Positions 55,053-63,891 of a DNA stretch of 64,000 nt are shown in pieces. The DNA is from JADJYF01 sp965278995. Its GTDB lineage: Bacteria; Pseudomonadota; Gammaproteobacteria; Ga0077536. The notes below the pieces were generated by a model. It saw only the letters and a list, made by a program, of their open reading frames with translations, was not told the origin of the DNA and made no database searches. The stretch covers positions 4,340,001-4,404,000 of the forward strand of contig OZ257136.1 in the NCBI GenBank assembly GCA_965278995.1, in the 5' to 3' direction. Numbering within the stretch: position 1 is the first letter of the stretch; each line of letters starts with the position of its first letter. Both the position numbers and the translations under genes were made by a program.

Positions 55053-56471
55053 TCAGCGATACGATGGACGCAGCGAGTTCCGGTAGCTCTGCACTTCGAG
55101 ATAGCGCTCCCGCGGCAGGGTGGTTAAATCATAGGCCCAGCCGGACGAAGCATTGACGCCTTTGTAGAAGAGATCGTTCGGTCGTTCCTCGGTCCGCAGG
55201 CTGACGCCCGGCAGCGTCCCTGCTTTGAGCATGTCGTTAAAGCGGGTGCCTTGATACGGCATCATGATCGTCGAGTCGACAGCGTTCTTGAGCGGGCGGC
55301 CGAGATGGTCCTCGCCGACGACTGGATTGCCGGCAACGAACTCCACCAACTCGGTTGTCGCCGCCAGATCGGCTTCGTCTTCCCATGGATAGATCATCGT
55401 GAACGCATCGACCGCGATGCCGAGACGATTGGCGATGCGCACCGCCTCGAAATGTTCTTCGACCAGCTGGCGACGGCCATTGCGCTTGTTGATCAGATCG
55501 AGCGATCGCTGCGAACCGGTTTCGATGCCGATGCCGACACGTCGACCGCCGGTGTCGGCGAACGGACCGAGCAGATTGTCGCCATGGCGGACGATCAGGT
55601 AGGCATGCGTGAACGCGCGCCACGCACTATAGCCGTGCGCCTGTACACGTGTCGCCAGTGCGCGCGTCTGGCGCGGATTCAGTAACCCGACGTCGTCGAA
55701 GAACATCACTGCAAAATGGTCGCGGCCGAGCGCGCGATGCGCGGTGGCCATCGTAGCGAGATCGGCATCGATCATCTCAACCGGGAAAAAGCGCGTGCGT
55801 TCACCGCCTGCTTCGCAAAAATGACAGGTGAAGGGGCAACCCAGCGCAGTGACGGTATGGAATGCCGGCAGCCCGGCAATTTCGTAGCGATAGCGCGACA
55901 TCAACTCGAGTGGGCGCGTCGGCGCCATGGTGATGTGCCCGAGATCGTGTTGATGCGACAACAGATGTCCTGGACCGCGCGCTGGCAGGCCAGCTTCGAG
56001 CATGGCCAGCAGGGGCTGCCAGCCGTCATGCGGCACCACGTAGTCGCATGCCGCAGCGCCATGCAGAGCCACCACTTGATCGACATAGTAGCGCGCGTGA
56101 CTGCCACCCATCATGACGCGGGCGCGCGGCGATTCGCGGCGGACGCATTCGGTGATCCAGCTGGCGTAATCCGCTTGCGGCGTCATGACTGAAAGCGCGA
56201 CGAGATCGACACCGGTGAAGACGCTGGGATCAAATACACGATCGCAGACGACCCTGCCGTCCTCAACCAGAATCATGTGGCAATCGGCAAGCGAGGTTGG
56301 CGCGCGCCGGAGTCCATCGGGCCCGCTTTCGATATACAGAATGAGGATCGACGATGGATAACCATGTGCATCCAGCCAGGCCTGCAGATAATGCGGAGCG
56401 AGCTGCTGATAGACAAACTCTTCCTGCAGGAACGGGTCCGGCGGCTTGACGAACAAAGTGCGAGGTTTCAT
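55053..56471 (-). CDS. B12-binding-type radical SAM protein
   Basis: 472 aa from the ATG at 56471, which overlaps the glycosyltransferase stop as ATGA. The N-terminal half is a cobalamin-binding-like Rossmann domain ('VDLVALSVMTPQADYASWI', 'RVMMGGSHARYYVDQVV'). The radical SAM 4Fe-4S motif is C212-PFT-C216-HF-C219. Later 'IGIETGSQRSLDLINKRNGR' and 'MPYQGTRFNDMLKAG' fit the B12-rSAM superfamily (methyltransfer or other radical reactions). A DxHxxG cobalamin motif is not seen. Genetic coupling to a GT41 glycosyltransferase suggests joint modification of a protein or glycan. Confidence 0.9.
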   Translation of the reverse strand: MKPRTLFVKPPDPFLQEEFVYQQLAPHYLQAWLDAHGYPSSILILYIESGPDGLRRAPTSLADCHMILVEDGRVVCDRVFDPSVFTGVDLVALSVMTPQADYASWITECVRRESPRARVMMGGSHARYYVDQVVALHGAAACDYVVPHDGWQPLLAMLEAGLPARGPGHLLSHQHDLGHITMAPTRPLELMSRYRYEIAGLPAFHTVTALGCPFTCHFCEAGGERTRFFPVEMIDADLATMATAHRALGRDHFAVMFFDDVGLLNPRQTRALATRVQAHGYSAWRAFTHAYLIVRHGDNLLGPFADTGGRRVGIGIETGSQRSLDLINKRNGRRQLVEEHFEAVRIANRLGIAVDAFTMIYPWEDEADLAATTELVEFVAGNPVVGEDHLGRPLKNAVDSTIMMPYQGTRFNDMLKAGTLPGVSLRTEERPNDLFYKGVNASSGWAYDLTTLPRERYLEVQSYRNSLRPSYR

Positions 56472-58501
56472 CGCGGAGTCTCCGTCGCCGATGTGGCTGT
56501 GGTTTGATTGGCGCACGTGGCACGCGCTAGCGCCTGATGAAAGAATTCGCCATAGGCGGGCAGGACGCTGGCATCGAGTTCGAGCAGCCCGCGCTTGCGA
56601 TCGCGAAGTTGTTCAATGAAGCGCACACGCGCTGGCCCGGCATGCGCGAGCGAGACAGCGCGCTCGACATAATCATCAGCGCTACTTGCGATTGCGCCAT
56701 CGATTCCCAGCAGCGTGCATAAACCGGCAGTGACACGTCCACGCATGTAACGTCCGCTCATAGTCACAAACGGCGTCTCGGCCCAGATCGTCTCGAAGCT
56801 GGTATAGCCGCCGCTGAAATGCGTTGTATCGAGAACGACGTCGGCGGCGTGCAGCAGTGCGGTGTAACGCGCCGAACTCATCGGCGGAATGAAATCGATG
56901 CGGTTCGCGACATCAGCACAGCACCGTGCAAATCGTGCTTCGAGGCTGGTGCGCCACGGCGCGCGCGTTTCAAGCAGAACGATACGACCTGCCGGATCAT
57001 GACGCAGGATTGCGCCGAGCAGGGCGTCGAAATCCGGCTGCAGCTTGAACAGGCTCTGCGGGCAGAGATAGAGGCGTTCGCTTGCGGCAAAGCCGAAGTC
57101 GGTACGACTTCCCGTATCGGTGCCGGTGCCGGGTCGATCGTAAAGTACCGGCCACGCCGGCAGCTGAATGAGTGTCTCGGTGTAATGGTTCGGCGCGTCG
57201 ATGGGTTCGATCAGGCTGGAAGAGACGAAGTAGTCCATCGTCGCCTGACCGCTGGTCAGCGGATGACCCCAGCTCATCGCCTGGACCGGCGCCAGGCGCA
57301 GACCGGCCAGATAGCGCGTCCACGGATCCATGCCGATGTCGGTATAGAAGATGACATCCGGGGCAAGCGCATGCAGGGTGCGACGGGCAGCCTCGAGATC
57401 TTCATCGACGGCGACGTAAATATCTGCAGCTGCAGCGTAGCGATGGGCGAGCGCGTCGTCGTGCCGGCCGATGGACACAACGGCCAGATCGAAGCCATCG
57501 CGCGGCAGTCGTTCGACCAGCGGTGCGTAGAGACGGCCGATGGTGTGCGCTTTGAAATGTGCCGAGACGAACGCGATGCGTGGTTGCGACGGTCGACTGA
57601 CCGGAGTCAGCGCGGGTGGTTGCCAGGCGCGCGCTGTCAGTCCAGCTAACCGGGTTTGAAATTCCAGTTCGTCTTGGCCCTGATAAGCGAAATAGAAGCC
57701 GGGGTTGCCAAGCGCGCGTGCCGGATCGGCAATCTGTAACGGTTGATGTTCGAGCGCGCGCAGATTGCCCAGCACGCGCTCGCGCTGCGCGGAAATATCG
57801 GTGGCATCGCGACAGAAGATTGGCGCAACCAGCGCATAGCGAAGCAGCGTCGCGTCCTCGCTGCCGGCGGCCAGCGCGCGACGATAGAGCGTCATGGCGG
57901 TATCAGCGTCGTCGGCTTCTTCGCGCAGCCGGGCCAGATTGGCCGCAGCGTCGTGGTCCTGCGGTGCCTGTTGCAGAGCGTTTGCAAACGCAGCTTCGGC
58001 GCCAGCGCTGTCGCCAGCGGCAAAACGTGCGTGCCCCAGATTTTTCCATGCGTCCACCCACGCCGGCCGCAGCGCCAAGGCACGTTCGAATGCCGTCGTC
58101 GCCGTGTTGCCGGCAACCAGCAACTGCCGGCCAAGGTTGTACCAGGCATCTGCATGCGCTGGATTGCGCGCCAGTAGCGCCTGCCACAGGGCAGCGGCTT
58201 CGAGGCGGGCGCCACCCTGTTCGAGGATCAGCGCCTGCGTGTTGGTGTAGTCGTCGCGCGTCGGCGCAATGGCCCGTGCACGTGTTACCGCCGCGAGCGC
58301 TTCGTCGCTGCTGCCGATTTGCAGTTCGCAGACGGCGAGCAGGTGCCAGAGATCGGACGCGCGCGGGCTGCGTTTCAGCGCCGCGCGGCAATTATCGGCC
58401 GCAAGACTGTATTGCCCGGCGGCAAAATTTTCCGCTGCGCGACGTGAATGATCCGCCGAATGTGCGAAGCCGGCCGGTGTGGCCCGCAATTGTCGCGGCA
58501 T
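56468..58501 (-). CDS. TPR plus GT41 (O-GlcNAc transferase-like) glycosyltransferase
   Basis: 677 aa from the ATG at 58501 (GTG at 58510 is possible). Residues about 15-235 are TPR repeats ('NPAHADAWYNLGRQLLVAG', 'RPAWVDAWKNLGHARFAAGD'). The rest is a GT41 catalytic region: 'IAFVSAHFKAHTIGRLYAPL', 'PVQAMSWGHPLTSGQATMDYF', 'LYLCPQSLFKLQPDFDALL', 'VVLDTTHFSGGYTSFETIWAE' and 'PFVTMSGRYMRGRV'. It would transfer a sugar from a nucleotide donor to protein Ser/Thr or a glycan. It overlaps the B12-rSAM gene by 4 bp. The acceptor is not evident nearby. Confidence 0.93.
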   Translation of the reverse strand: MPRQLRATPAGFAHSADHSRRAAENFAAGQYSLAADNCRAALKRSPRASDLWHLLAVCELQIGSSDEALAAVTRARAIAPTRDDYTNTQALILEQGGARLEAAALWQALLARNPAHADAWYNLGRQLLVAGNTATTAFERALALRPAWVDAWKNLGHARFAAGDSAGAEAAFANALQQAPQDHDAAANLARLREEADDADTAMTLYRRALAAGSEDATLLRYALVAPIFCRDATDISAQRERVLGNLRALEHQPLQIADPARALGNPGFYFAYQGQDELEFQTRLAGLTARAWQPPALTPVSRPSQPRIAFVSAHFKAHTIGRLYAPLVERLPRDGFDLAVVSIGRHDDALAHRYAAAADIYVAVDEDLEAARRTLHALAPDVIFYTDIGMDPWTRYLAGLRLAPVQAMSWGHPLTSGQATMDYFVSSSLIEPIDAPNHYTETLIQLPAWPVLYDRPGTGTDTGSRTDFGFAASERLYLCPQSLFKLQPDFDALLGAILRHDPAGRIVLLETRAPWRTSLEARFARCCADVANRIDFIPPMSSARYTALLHAADVVLDTTHFSGGYTSFETIWAETPFVTMSGRYMRGRVTAGLCTLLGIDGAIASSADDYVERAVSLAHAGPARVRFIEQLRDRKRGLLELDASVLPAYGEFFHQALARATCANQTTATSATETPR

Positions 58502-58586
58502 GTCTGGCACCCTGTTCGATTCGACAGGGTGGTGTCAGCAAGTAGCGTTCCAGATCTGCTGGTGAGCAACTTGAGATGAGCGCGAC

Positions 58587-59123
58587 TCAGACTGCGTCGG
58601 CGTTACCCTGGGCCTGCAAGCCCAGCTTGAAGCGCTTGAAGTTGCGCACATACCCTTCGGCCGAACGCGTGAGACCGGCAATCTGTTCGGCGGTCAGAAC
58701 CCGCGCGACTTTGCCTGGCGCACCAACCACCAGACTGCCGTCCGGGATCTCCTTGCCTTCGGTGATCAGCGCGCCCGCACCAATGAGGCAGTTTCGCCCG
58801 ATACGCGCACCGTTCAGGATGACAGCATTGATTCCAATCAAGCTGTTGTCGCCGATGGTACAGCCGTGCAGCATGACTTTATGACCGATAGTGCAGTAAG
58901 CGCCGATGGTCAACGGATAGCCCGGGTCGGTATGCAATACCGCGAGATCCTGCACATTGGAATGACTGCCGACAGTCAGCCAGTCGTTGTCGCCGCGCAG
59001 CACCGCACCGAACCAGACGCTCGCATTGTCGCCGAGATGGACGGAGCCGATGACGCTCGCGCTGTCGGCGACGAAGTAGTCACCCTCAGCGCGCACGCGC
59101 CGGTCATCGAGTTGATAGATCAC
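58587..59123 (-). CDS. Gamma-carbonic-anhydrase-like left-handed beta-helix protein
   Basis: 178 aa from the GTG at 59123 with AGGAG upstream; a longer frame back to 59219 starts with unrelated sequence. Hexapeptide repeats are seen throughout ('ASVWFGAVLRGDNDWLTVG', 'NSLIGINAVILNGARIGRN', 'LIGAGALITEGKEIP'). Possible zinc ligands: His in 'AVLHTDPG' and two in 'IGHKVMLHGCTIG'. It resembles the PaaY/YrdA group. Carbonic anhydrase activity is common but not universal in this group. Confidence 0.9.
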   Translation of the reverse strand: MIYQLDDRRVRAEGDYFVADSASVIGSVHLGDNASVWFGAVLRGDNDWLTVGSHSNVQDLAVLHTDPGYPLTIGAYCTIGHKVMLHGCTIGDNSLIGINAVILNGARIGRNCLIGAGALITEGKEIPDGSLVVGAPGKVARVLTAEQIAGLTRSAEGYVRNFKRFKLGLQAQGNADAV

Positions 59124-59483
59124 GCAACGAGACTCCTGCAATTGAAAAGACAAACGATAACCTCGAATCGATGACCATACTGGATTTTTCGCGCCGCTGG
59201 GGCCACACTGCGGGCGCAAACGCCCGCTGGTCGGGCCGCCGGCTAGTCGGTCGTCAGTAATGAACGTGCCAGCGCGCCGTTACGTTAAACGAAATCCACA
59301 TCGTGCCGATATTGGAATTCGGGTCGGGAACAGCGTCGTCTTCAATGGCACGTTGAACTGAGCCGGTTCGGTACGGTCGATGGGTCATGATCGTGCGTCC
59401 GGCAACTTTCCCGCACCGGCGGTCGGGTGTTCAGCTGGGCGTTTGGTCTGCTGCCACTAAATCAACAAATTGGGGTTTAAGAC
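59124..59483. other. 360-bp region without a confident gene
   Basis: It holds a strong hairpin, GCGGGCG-CAAA-CGCCCGC (59210-59227), with no T tract. It also holds a minus-strand frame of 44 codons (59254-59388) starting with ATG and ending in beta-strand-like sequence 'GTMWISFNVTARWHVHY'. That frame could be a small gene or the remnant of an outer-membrane protein, but has no good ribosome site. The last about 60 bp must hold the promoter and leader of the plus-strand gene at 59484. Confidence 0.5.
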
Positions 59484-59816
59484 ATGAAGTATTCGAACAG
59501 CATTCTGTGCGCGACGGGCCTGGGACTGGCGCTGGCATTTGGTTCCGCGATGGCGGCTGATGCCGCTGCCGGTGTCGAGCGTGCCGCTGAAGGTACGGTC
59601 GACGCAGTGACTGCACCGGGCAAGGTCGTCGAAGGTATCGCCGAAGACACCGCGACCCATGGTCCGATAGTCGGCACCGTCACTGGTACGACCAAAGGCG
59701 CAGTCAACGCCGCCGGTCAGGTCGTGAAGGGTGCGGCGAACGTTGGTGTCGGCGCCGTTGAAACGGGCGTCGGCGTGGTCGAGAAAGTACTTGAGCCGCT
59801 GACCGGCACCAAGTAA
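59484..59816 (+). CDS. Small repetitive exported protein, unknown function
   Basis: 110 aa. A signal peptide ends at AMA-AD (about 24). The mature chain is built from Val/Ala/Gly/Thr-rich short segments repeating every 11 or so residues ('GVERAAEGTVDAVTAPGKVV', 'VGTVTGTTKGAVNAAGQVVK', 'GVGAVETGVGVVEKVLEPL'), which look amphipathic, either helical or beta-like. No cysteine is left in the mature part. I do not recognise a family. It stands alone, followed by a 10-bp-stem hairpin. Confidence 0.75.
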   Translation: MKYSNSILCATGLGLALAFGSAMAADAAAGVERAAEGTVDAVTAPGKVVEGIAEDTATHGPIVGTVTGTTKGAVNAAGQVVKGAANVGVGAVETGVGVVEKVLEPLTGTK

Positions 59817-59825
59817 GCCTGTCGG

Positions 59826-59848
59826 CTGGCAGCCCGACGGGCTGCCAG
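59826..59848. terminator. Hairpin after the repetitive exported protein
   Basis: A perfect 10-bp stem CTGGCAGCCC / GGGCTGCCAG with GAC loop, 9 bp after the stop codon. There is no T run, so it is a weaker terminator candidate than the pilQ one. Confidence 0.5.
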
Positions 59849-59993
59849 ACCAGCGCCAGGGCACGCCGATTGGCAGCAGCCGGTCGGCAGTGCCCTTACT
59901 CCGCAGCGGCCAGCCGTTCAAGGCCGCCCCTCGTAATCCCGTTCGCTGCGTCACGAATCCCTGAGCCTGACAAGCTGTTAGGATCGCGGTCCT

Positions 59994-61181
59994 ATGACGA
60001 CTAGCGGACGCTGTGTATTCAATACAGCGCTGGGCCACTGCGGCCTGGCCTGGTCGGCTCTCGGTGTGCTTGGCGTACAACTGCCGGAAGGCAGCGCAGA
60101 CGCGACCGGCACACGACTCGCTGAACGATTTCCTGAACTCGATGAATCGCGTGTCGCCGTTAGCGTGAGACCGGCACGGGACGGTATCGTCGCGCTGCTT
60201 GCCGGTCGCGACATCGACCTGTCGTCAATAGCGCTCGATCTGCGCGCGGTGACGCCGTTCCGACAACGCGTCTATAGCGCGGCGCGCACCATTCCGCGTG
60301 GTATCACGGCCACCTACGGCGAGCTCGCTGCGGCACTCGGCCAACCCGGCTCTGCGCGGGCCGTTGGTCAGGCGCTGGGCGCGAATCCGTTCCCGGTCAT
60401 TGTGCCCTGCCATCGCATACTCGCGGCGGGCGGCAAAAGCGGTGGCTTTACGGCCGCCGGTGGCGTCTCGACCAAGATGCGCATGCTCGCCATCGAAGGT
60501 GCCGGCGAACCATTGTCAGCGGCGCTGGCGCCGGTCGTCGACAAGTCAGGATTCAGTTTCGATTTGACCTTGGCGGTCGATCATCTGCGTCGCGCTGATC
60601 GCAAACTTGCGCGTCTGATCGACAAGGTCGGACCGTGCACGATGCGAGTCAGACCTACCGGCAGCACGTTTGCGGCACTGGCTGAAGCGATTGTGTATCA
60701 GCAATTGAATGGCCGCGCTGCGGCGACCATCTTCGAGCGCGTGCGTGCGCTGTTTCCGCGCGCGCGCGGCACGCTGCAAGCCAGACATGTGCTCGCGGCC
60801 GATGAGTCCGCACTGCGCGGCGCGGGTTTGTCGCAGGCCAAAATGCTCGCGCTGAAAGACCTGGCCGGCCGCACGGTAGCGGGTGAAATCCCGACGCTCG
60901 CGGCGCTCGCCGAACTCGATGACGAAGCCGTCATCGCGTGTCTGGTTCCGGTCCGTGGCATCGGTCGCTGGACGGTCGAAATGCTGCTGATGGGGCGGCT
61001 GGGTCGCCCCGACGTGCTGCCGGTGGACGACTATGGCGTACGCCAGGGTTTCGCCGTCACCTACGGTCGAGCCGAACAGCCAAGCCGCGATGAACTGCGC
61101 CAGCACGGCGAGCGCTGGCGACCGTATCGCAGCATTGCGAGCTGGTATATGTGGCGCGCAGTCGAGCTCGCGCGCAGTTGA
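59994..61181 (+). CDS. Fusion of O6-methylguanine-DNA methyltransferase and AlkA-type glycosylase
   Basis: 395 aa. Residues 1-170 are an Ogt/MGMT module with acceptor Cys139 (VIVPCHRIL) and 'ATYGELAAALGQPGSARAVGQALG'. Residues 190-390 are an HhH-GPD glycosylase of the AlkA group: 'ALAEAIVYQQLNGRAAATIF', the helix-hairpin-helix 'VPVRGIGRWTVEMLLM' and the catalytic Asp in 'LPVDDYGVRQGF' (Asp345/346). One protein would therefore repair O6-alkylguanine directly and excise 3-methyladenine. There is no AraC/Ada regulatory domain. Confidence 0.93.
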   Translation: MTTSGRCVFNTALGHCGLAWSALGVLGVQLPEGSADATGTRLAERFPELDESRVAVSVRPARDGIVALLAGRDIDLSSIALDLRAVTPFRQRVYSAARTIPRGITATYGELAAALGQPGSARAVGQALGANPFPVIVPCHRILAAGGKSGGFTAAGGVSTKMRMLAIEGAGEPLSAALAPVVDKSGFSFDLTLAVDHLRRADRKLARLIDKVGPCTMRVRPTGSTFAALAEAIVYQQLNGRAAATIFERVRALFPRARGTLQARHVLAADESALRGAGLSQAKMLALKDLAGRTVAGEIPTLAALAELDDEAVIACLVPVRGIGRWTVEMLLMGRLGRPDVLPVDDYGVRQGFAVTYGRAEQPSRDELRQHGERWRPYRSIASWYMWRAVELARS

Positions 61182-61230
61182 CGGTTGGTTATTGCGGAAC
61201 TCATTGCCGCACCTTCGTCACGGTCCCACA

Positions 61231-62454
61231 TCACTGTTGGGCCAGTCGCAGCCGGAGCGCATTCAATGCGCTGATCACGCTGAACTGCCGAACACGCTCG
61301 CCGTCACCCGGTAATCTTACGGCTTCGACCGTGACAACATCGCCGATGGCAAGCCCGAGATACGTTGTGCCGGCGCCGCTAACGGTACGGAGATCGTGCT
61401 CGCCGGTGGTGGCGACTCCGACGTCAGTGCCGCAGATTCGCCTTACAGCTGCGGCCAGTGCAGCCGCGGCGTCGTGCGTACCCAGTGTGTCGACACCGAG
61501 CAGGCGCATGCGCAGATCGCTGCTGGTGGCGGTGATGCCACCACGAAATACGCTGCCGGCAGGATCGAGTGCCGCCAGCCGCGCCGCGGCGATGCCGCCA
61601 CTGGTGACTTCGGCAACGGCGAGTGTCTGGCCTCGTGCGCGGAGCGTATCGAGCACCACGGATTCCATGGTCTGCTCGTCGATACCGAAAACATGCTGAC
61701 CCAGGATCGCGCGGACGCGTTGTTCTTCGTCCGCGATCCGTTCCAGCGCTTCACGTTCGTCGTCGCCTTTGGCTGTGATGCGGACTTTCAGTCCTTCGAT
61801 TCCGCTGGCGAGAAAGGCGAGCGTGGGATTGCCGCTGACGTCGAGCGCCTCGATGCGTGCTGCAAGCAGTTCGGCCAGACGCGATTCGCTGTGGCCCCAG
61901 GTGCGCAGCACGCGACTCTTGATGACCGCGCGTAGTCCGGCGCGGTGGATCAAGTCGGGCAGGATGGCGCTCTCCATCATGGCGTGCATTTCGTACGGTA
62001 CGCCCGGCACGGCGTAGATGACTTTCGCGCCGACCGGACAGACCAGGCCCGGTGCGGTGCCGGGTTGATCGGGTATCGGGCTGGCGCCCACCGGAACATC
62101 CGCTTGGCGCAGGTTGTTTTCCGGCATCACACGCCCGCGCGACTCGAAGATGTTGCGGATAAACGCCGCGATCTCGGGATGGTGCATAAGCCCGACACCC
62201 ATGACCTCGGCAATCGCTTCTCGCGTGATGTCGTCCTGCGTCGGCCCGAGTCCGCCACAGCAGATCACGGCATCGCTGCGCGACAGCGCAAGCCGGATGG
62301 AGTCGACGATACGCTGGTGGTTGTCCCCGACCTTGGTCTGGTAGTGTGAATCGACGCCGATGCGGGCGAGTTGCTCGCCGATCCAGGACGAATTCGTATC
62401 CACAATCTGCCCGAGCAGCAACTCCGTCCCGATGGCGACGACTTCACAACGCAT
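61231..62454 (-). CDS. cinA: CinA-family protein, nicotinamide-nucleotide amidohydrolase
   Basis: 407 aa. The N-terminal COG1058/MoCF domain has 'VVAIGTELLLGQIVDTNSSWI', 'CGGLGPTQDDITREAIAEVM' and 'GVPYEMHAMM'. The C-terminal PncC-like domain has 'TLAVAEVTSGGIAAARLAAL' and 'GVATTGEHDLRTVSGAG'. Family members hydrolyse NMN amide. In the canonical PncC motif the sequence is AES(C/T)TGG; here it is AEVTSGG, so the Ser next to the active Thr is altered. That weakens the activity prediction. Confidence 0.9.
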   Translation of the reverse strand: MRCEVVAIGTELLLGQIVDTNSSWIGEQLARIGVDSHYQTKVGDNHQRIVDSIRLALSRSDAVICCGGLGPTQDDITREAIAEVMGVGLMHHPEIAAFIRNIFESRGRVMPENNLRQADVPVGASPIPDQPGTAPGLVCPVGAKVIYAVPGVPYEMHAMMESAILPDLIHRAGLRAVIKSRVLRTWGHSESRLAELLAARIEALDVSGNPTLAFLASGIEGLKVRITAKGDDEREALERIADEEQRVRAILGQHVFGIDEQTMESVVLDTLRARGQTLAVAEVTSGGIAAARLAALDPAGSVFRGGITATSSDLRMRLLGVDTLGTHDAAAALAAAVRRICGTDVGVATTGEHDLRTVSGAGTTYLGLAIGDVVTVEAVRLPGDGERVRQFSVISALNALRLRLAQQ

Positions 62455-62503
62455 GGCTTTTGCTCCTTTTGGTATCGGGCTTCACAGACCTCTACAATAC
62501 AGC

Positions 62504-63265
62504 ATGCGTAAGACCGAACATTTTCTTGTCCTGACCTGGTTGCTGACAATGGGTCTCGTCAGCGGTGCGTTCGTCGTCATCGTCGATACCGGCCTGCTGC
62601 GCAGCCTGCTCGACAGCGACCGCAGCCACGTCTCCATCGTACTGATGCTGATGTATCTGCTCGGTTGCCTGCACAGCCTGCGTCGCACCTGGCTGCTCTC
62701 GGTCGAACTCGAGCGCGTCACGCGCGCCGAGGCGTTGCTTGCGGCGGATGCCGCTGCGCTCCGGCTCGATGCCAGCGGTCTGGCGCTGGCGGGCGGTGCG
62801 ACACTGCCATCCGGCCTGCTCACCGACTACGTTCGCGATGTCGTGCGTGCGCAAAGCCGCGAATCCGCCGGCCAGGCCGAAGCGAGCAGCGCGAGCAGCG
62901 ATCTGCTCGAAGCCTACGTCGGGCGGCTGCGCGGCGCCCACGAGTTCGGCTGGTTCATGATCGACCTCATGCTCAAAGTCGGTTTCCTCGGAACGCTGGT
63001 CGGCTTCATCTGGATGCTCTCTTCGGTTTCCAATCATCCAACCATCGACGCCAGTTCAATGCAGCAAATCCTGCGTGACATGAGCCACGGCATGGGCATC
63101 GCGCTGAACACGACGCTGGTCAGCCTGGTCACAGCGACGCTGCTCTCGGCGCCTTATTATCTGCTCGCGCGCGGACTGGACGAGCTGGTTGAATGCATCG
63201 TGCGCCTGACCCAGGTCGAGATCCTGCCGCGCCTGCCGCGCGCGCTGGAGGCGGGCGCGCGATGA
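62504..63265 (+). CDS. MotA/TolQ/ExbB-family proton channel subunit
   Basis: 253 aa from the ATG at 62504. Four membrane segments: about 8-30, 45-62, 150-172 and 193-218. The TolQ-like signature is 'LKVGFLGTLVGFIWMLSSVS' and 'MGIALNTTLVSLVTATLLS', with the conserved Gly and Thr residues of the channel. The cytoplasmic loop (about 65-145) is Ala/Arg/Glu rich. It overlaps the next gene by 4 bp, which encodes the presumed stator partner. No TolA, TonB, flagellar or OmpA-type gene is seen nearby in the window. Confidence 0.88.
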   Translation: MRKTEHFLVLTWLLTMGLVSGAFVVIVDTGLLRSLLDSDRSHVSIVLMLMYLLGCLHSLRRTWLLSVELERVTRAEALLAADAAALRLDASGLALAGGATLPSGLLTDYVRDVVRAQSRESAGQAEASSASSDLLEAYVGRLRGAHEFGWFMIDLMLKVGFLGTLVGFIWMLSSVSNHPTIDASSMQQILRDMSHGMGIALNTTLVSLVTATLLSAPYYLLARGLDELVECIVRLTQVEILPRLPRALEAGAR

Positions 63266-63873
63266 GTGTGCGGCTGGGCGAGCGTTCGAGACTCCAGCAG
63301 CCTTTTGATCCGGTCACTGCCATTCTGTTCAAAATGATCCAGGCGCTGACGTTTTTCTTTGTGCTCGCCGTACTGTTCATGAATCCCGAAGTGAAGAAAG
63401 GCCTGGTCAATCCCAAGGCCGAGTACATCCTGACCACCGCGTGGGCCGACGGCAGCCCGGACGACATCGATATGTGGGTCGAAGACCCCAAAGGGAACAT
63501 TGTCTGGTTCCGCAATCGGGAAGCCGATCTCGTCCATCTGGATCGCGACGATCGCGGCATGTTGAACGACACGCTGGAAAACGACGGCAAGACGCTGAGC
63601 AATCCGCTGAACCAGGAAGTGGTGACGATCCGCGGTGTCGTGCCCGGCGAATATGTCGTCAATCTGCATTATTACGCCAGCGAAACCGGGCAACCGGTGG
63701 ACGCGACCATTCGGGTGGATAAAGTGAATCCCACGTTGAAAGTCATTCACTACGGCAAGCTGACCCTAGACAAGCGCGGTGACGAGAAAACCGCGATCCG
63801 ATTCAATCTCGATGCCGACGGCAACGTCAGCGGGCTGAATCAACTCTTTAAAAGTATTGTTTTCACGCGCTGA
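63262..63873 (+). CDS. Single-pass membrane protein with periplasmic beta domain, partner of the TolQ-like channel
   Basis: 203 aa from the ATG at 63262. A short basic N-terminus, Asp16 just before the membrane segment (PFDPVTAILFKMIQALTFFF, about 14-40) and a periplasmic domain with 'DIDMWVEDPKGNIVWFRN' and 'GVVPGEYVVNLHYYASETG', similar in style to DUF2135/YfaP beta domains. ExbD/TolR have an Asp at the start of their membrane helix, and Asp16 may play that role; this is inference. The domain does not look like MotB, OmpA or ExbD. It is coupled (4-bp overlap) with the channel gene. Confidence 0.82.
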   Translation: MSVRLGERSRLQQPFDPVTAILFKMIQALTFFFVLAVLFMNPEVKKGLVNPKAEYILTTAWADGSPDDIDMWVEDPKGNIVWFRNREADLVHLDRDDRGMLNDTLENDGKTLSNPLNQEVVTIRGVVPGEYVVNLHYYASETGQPVDATIRVDKVNPTLKVIHYGKLTLDKRGDEKTAIRFNLDADGNVSGLNQLFKSIVFTR

Positions 63874-63891
63874 AGTCTGCGCGAGGCGAGT

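Noticed and set aside
62504..63873. Zorya-type (ZorA/ZorB) defence system
   Set aside because: The channel protein lacks the long cytoplasmic tail of ZorA and the partner has no OmpA-like domain; no ZorC/D/E gene is visible.
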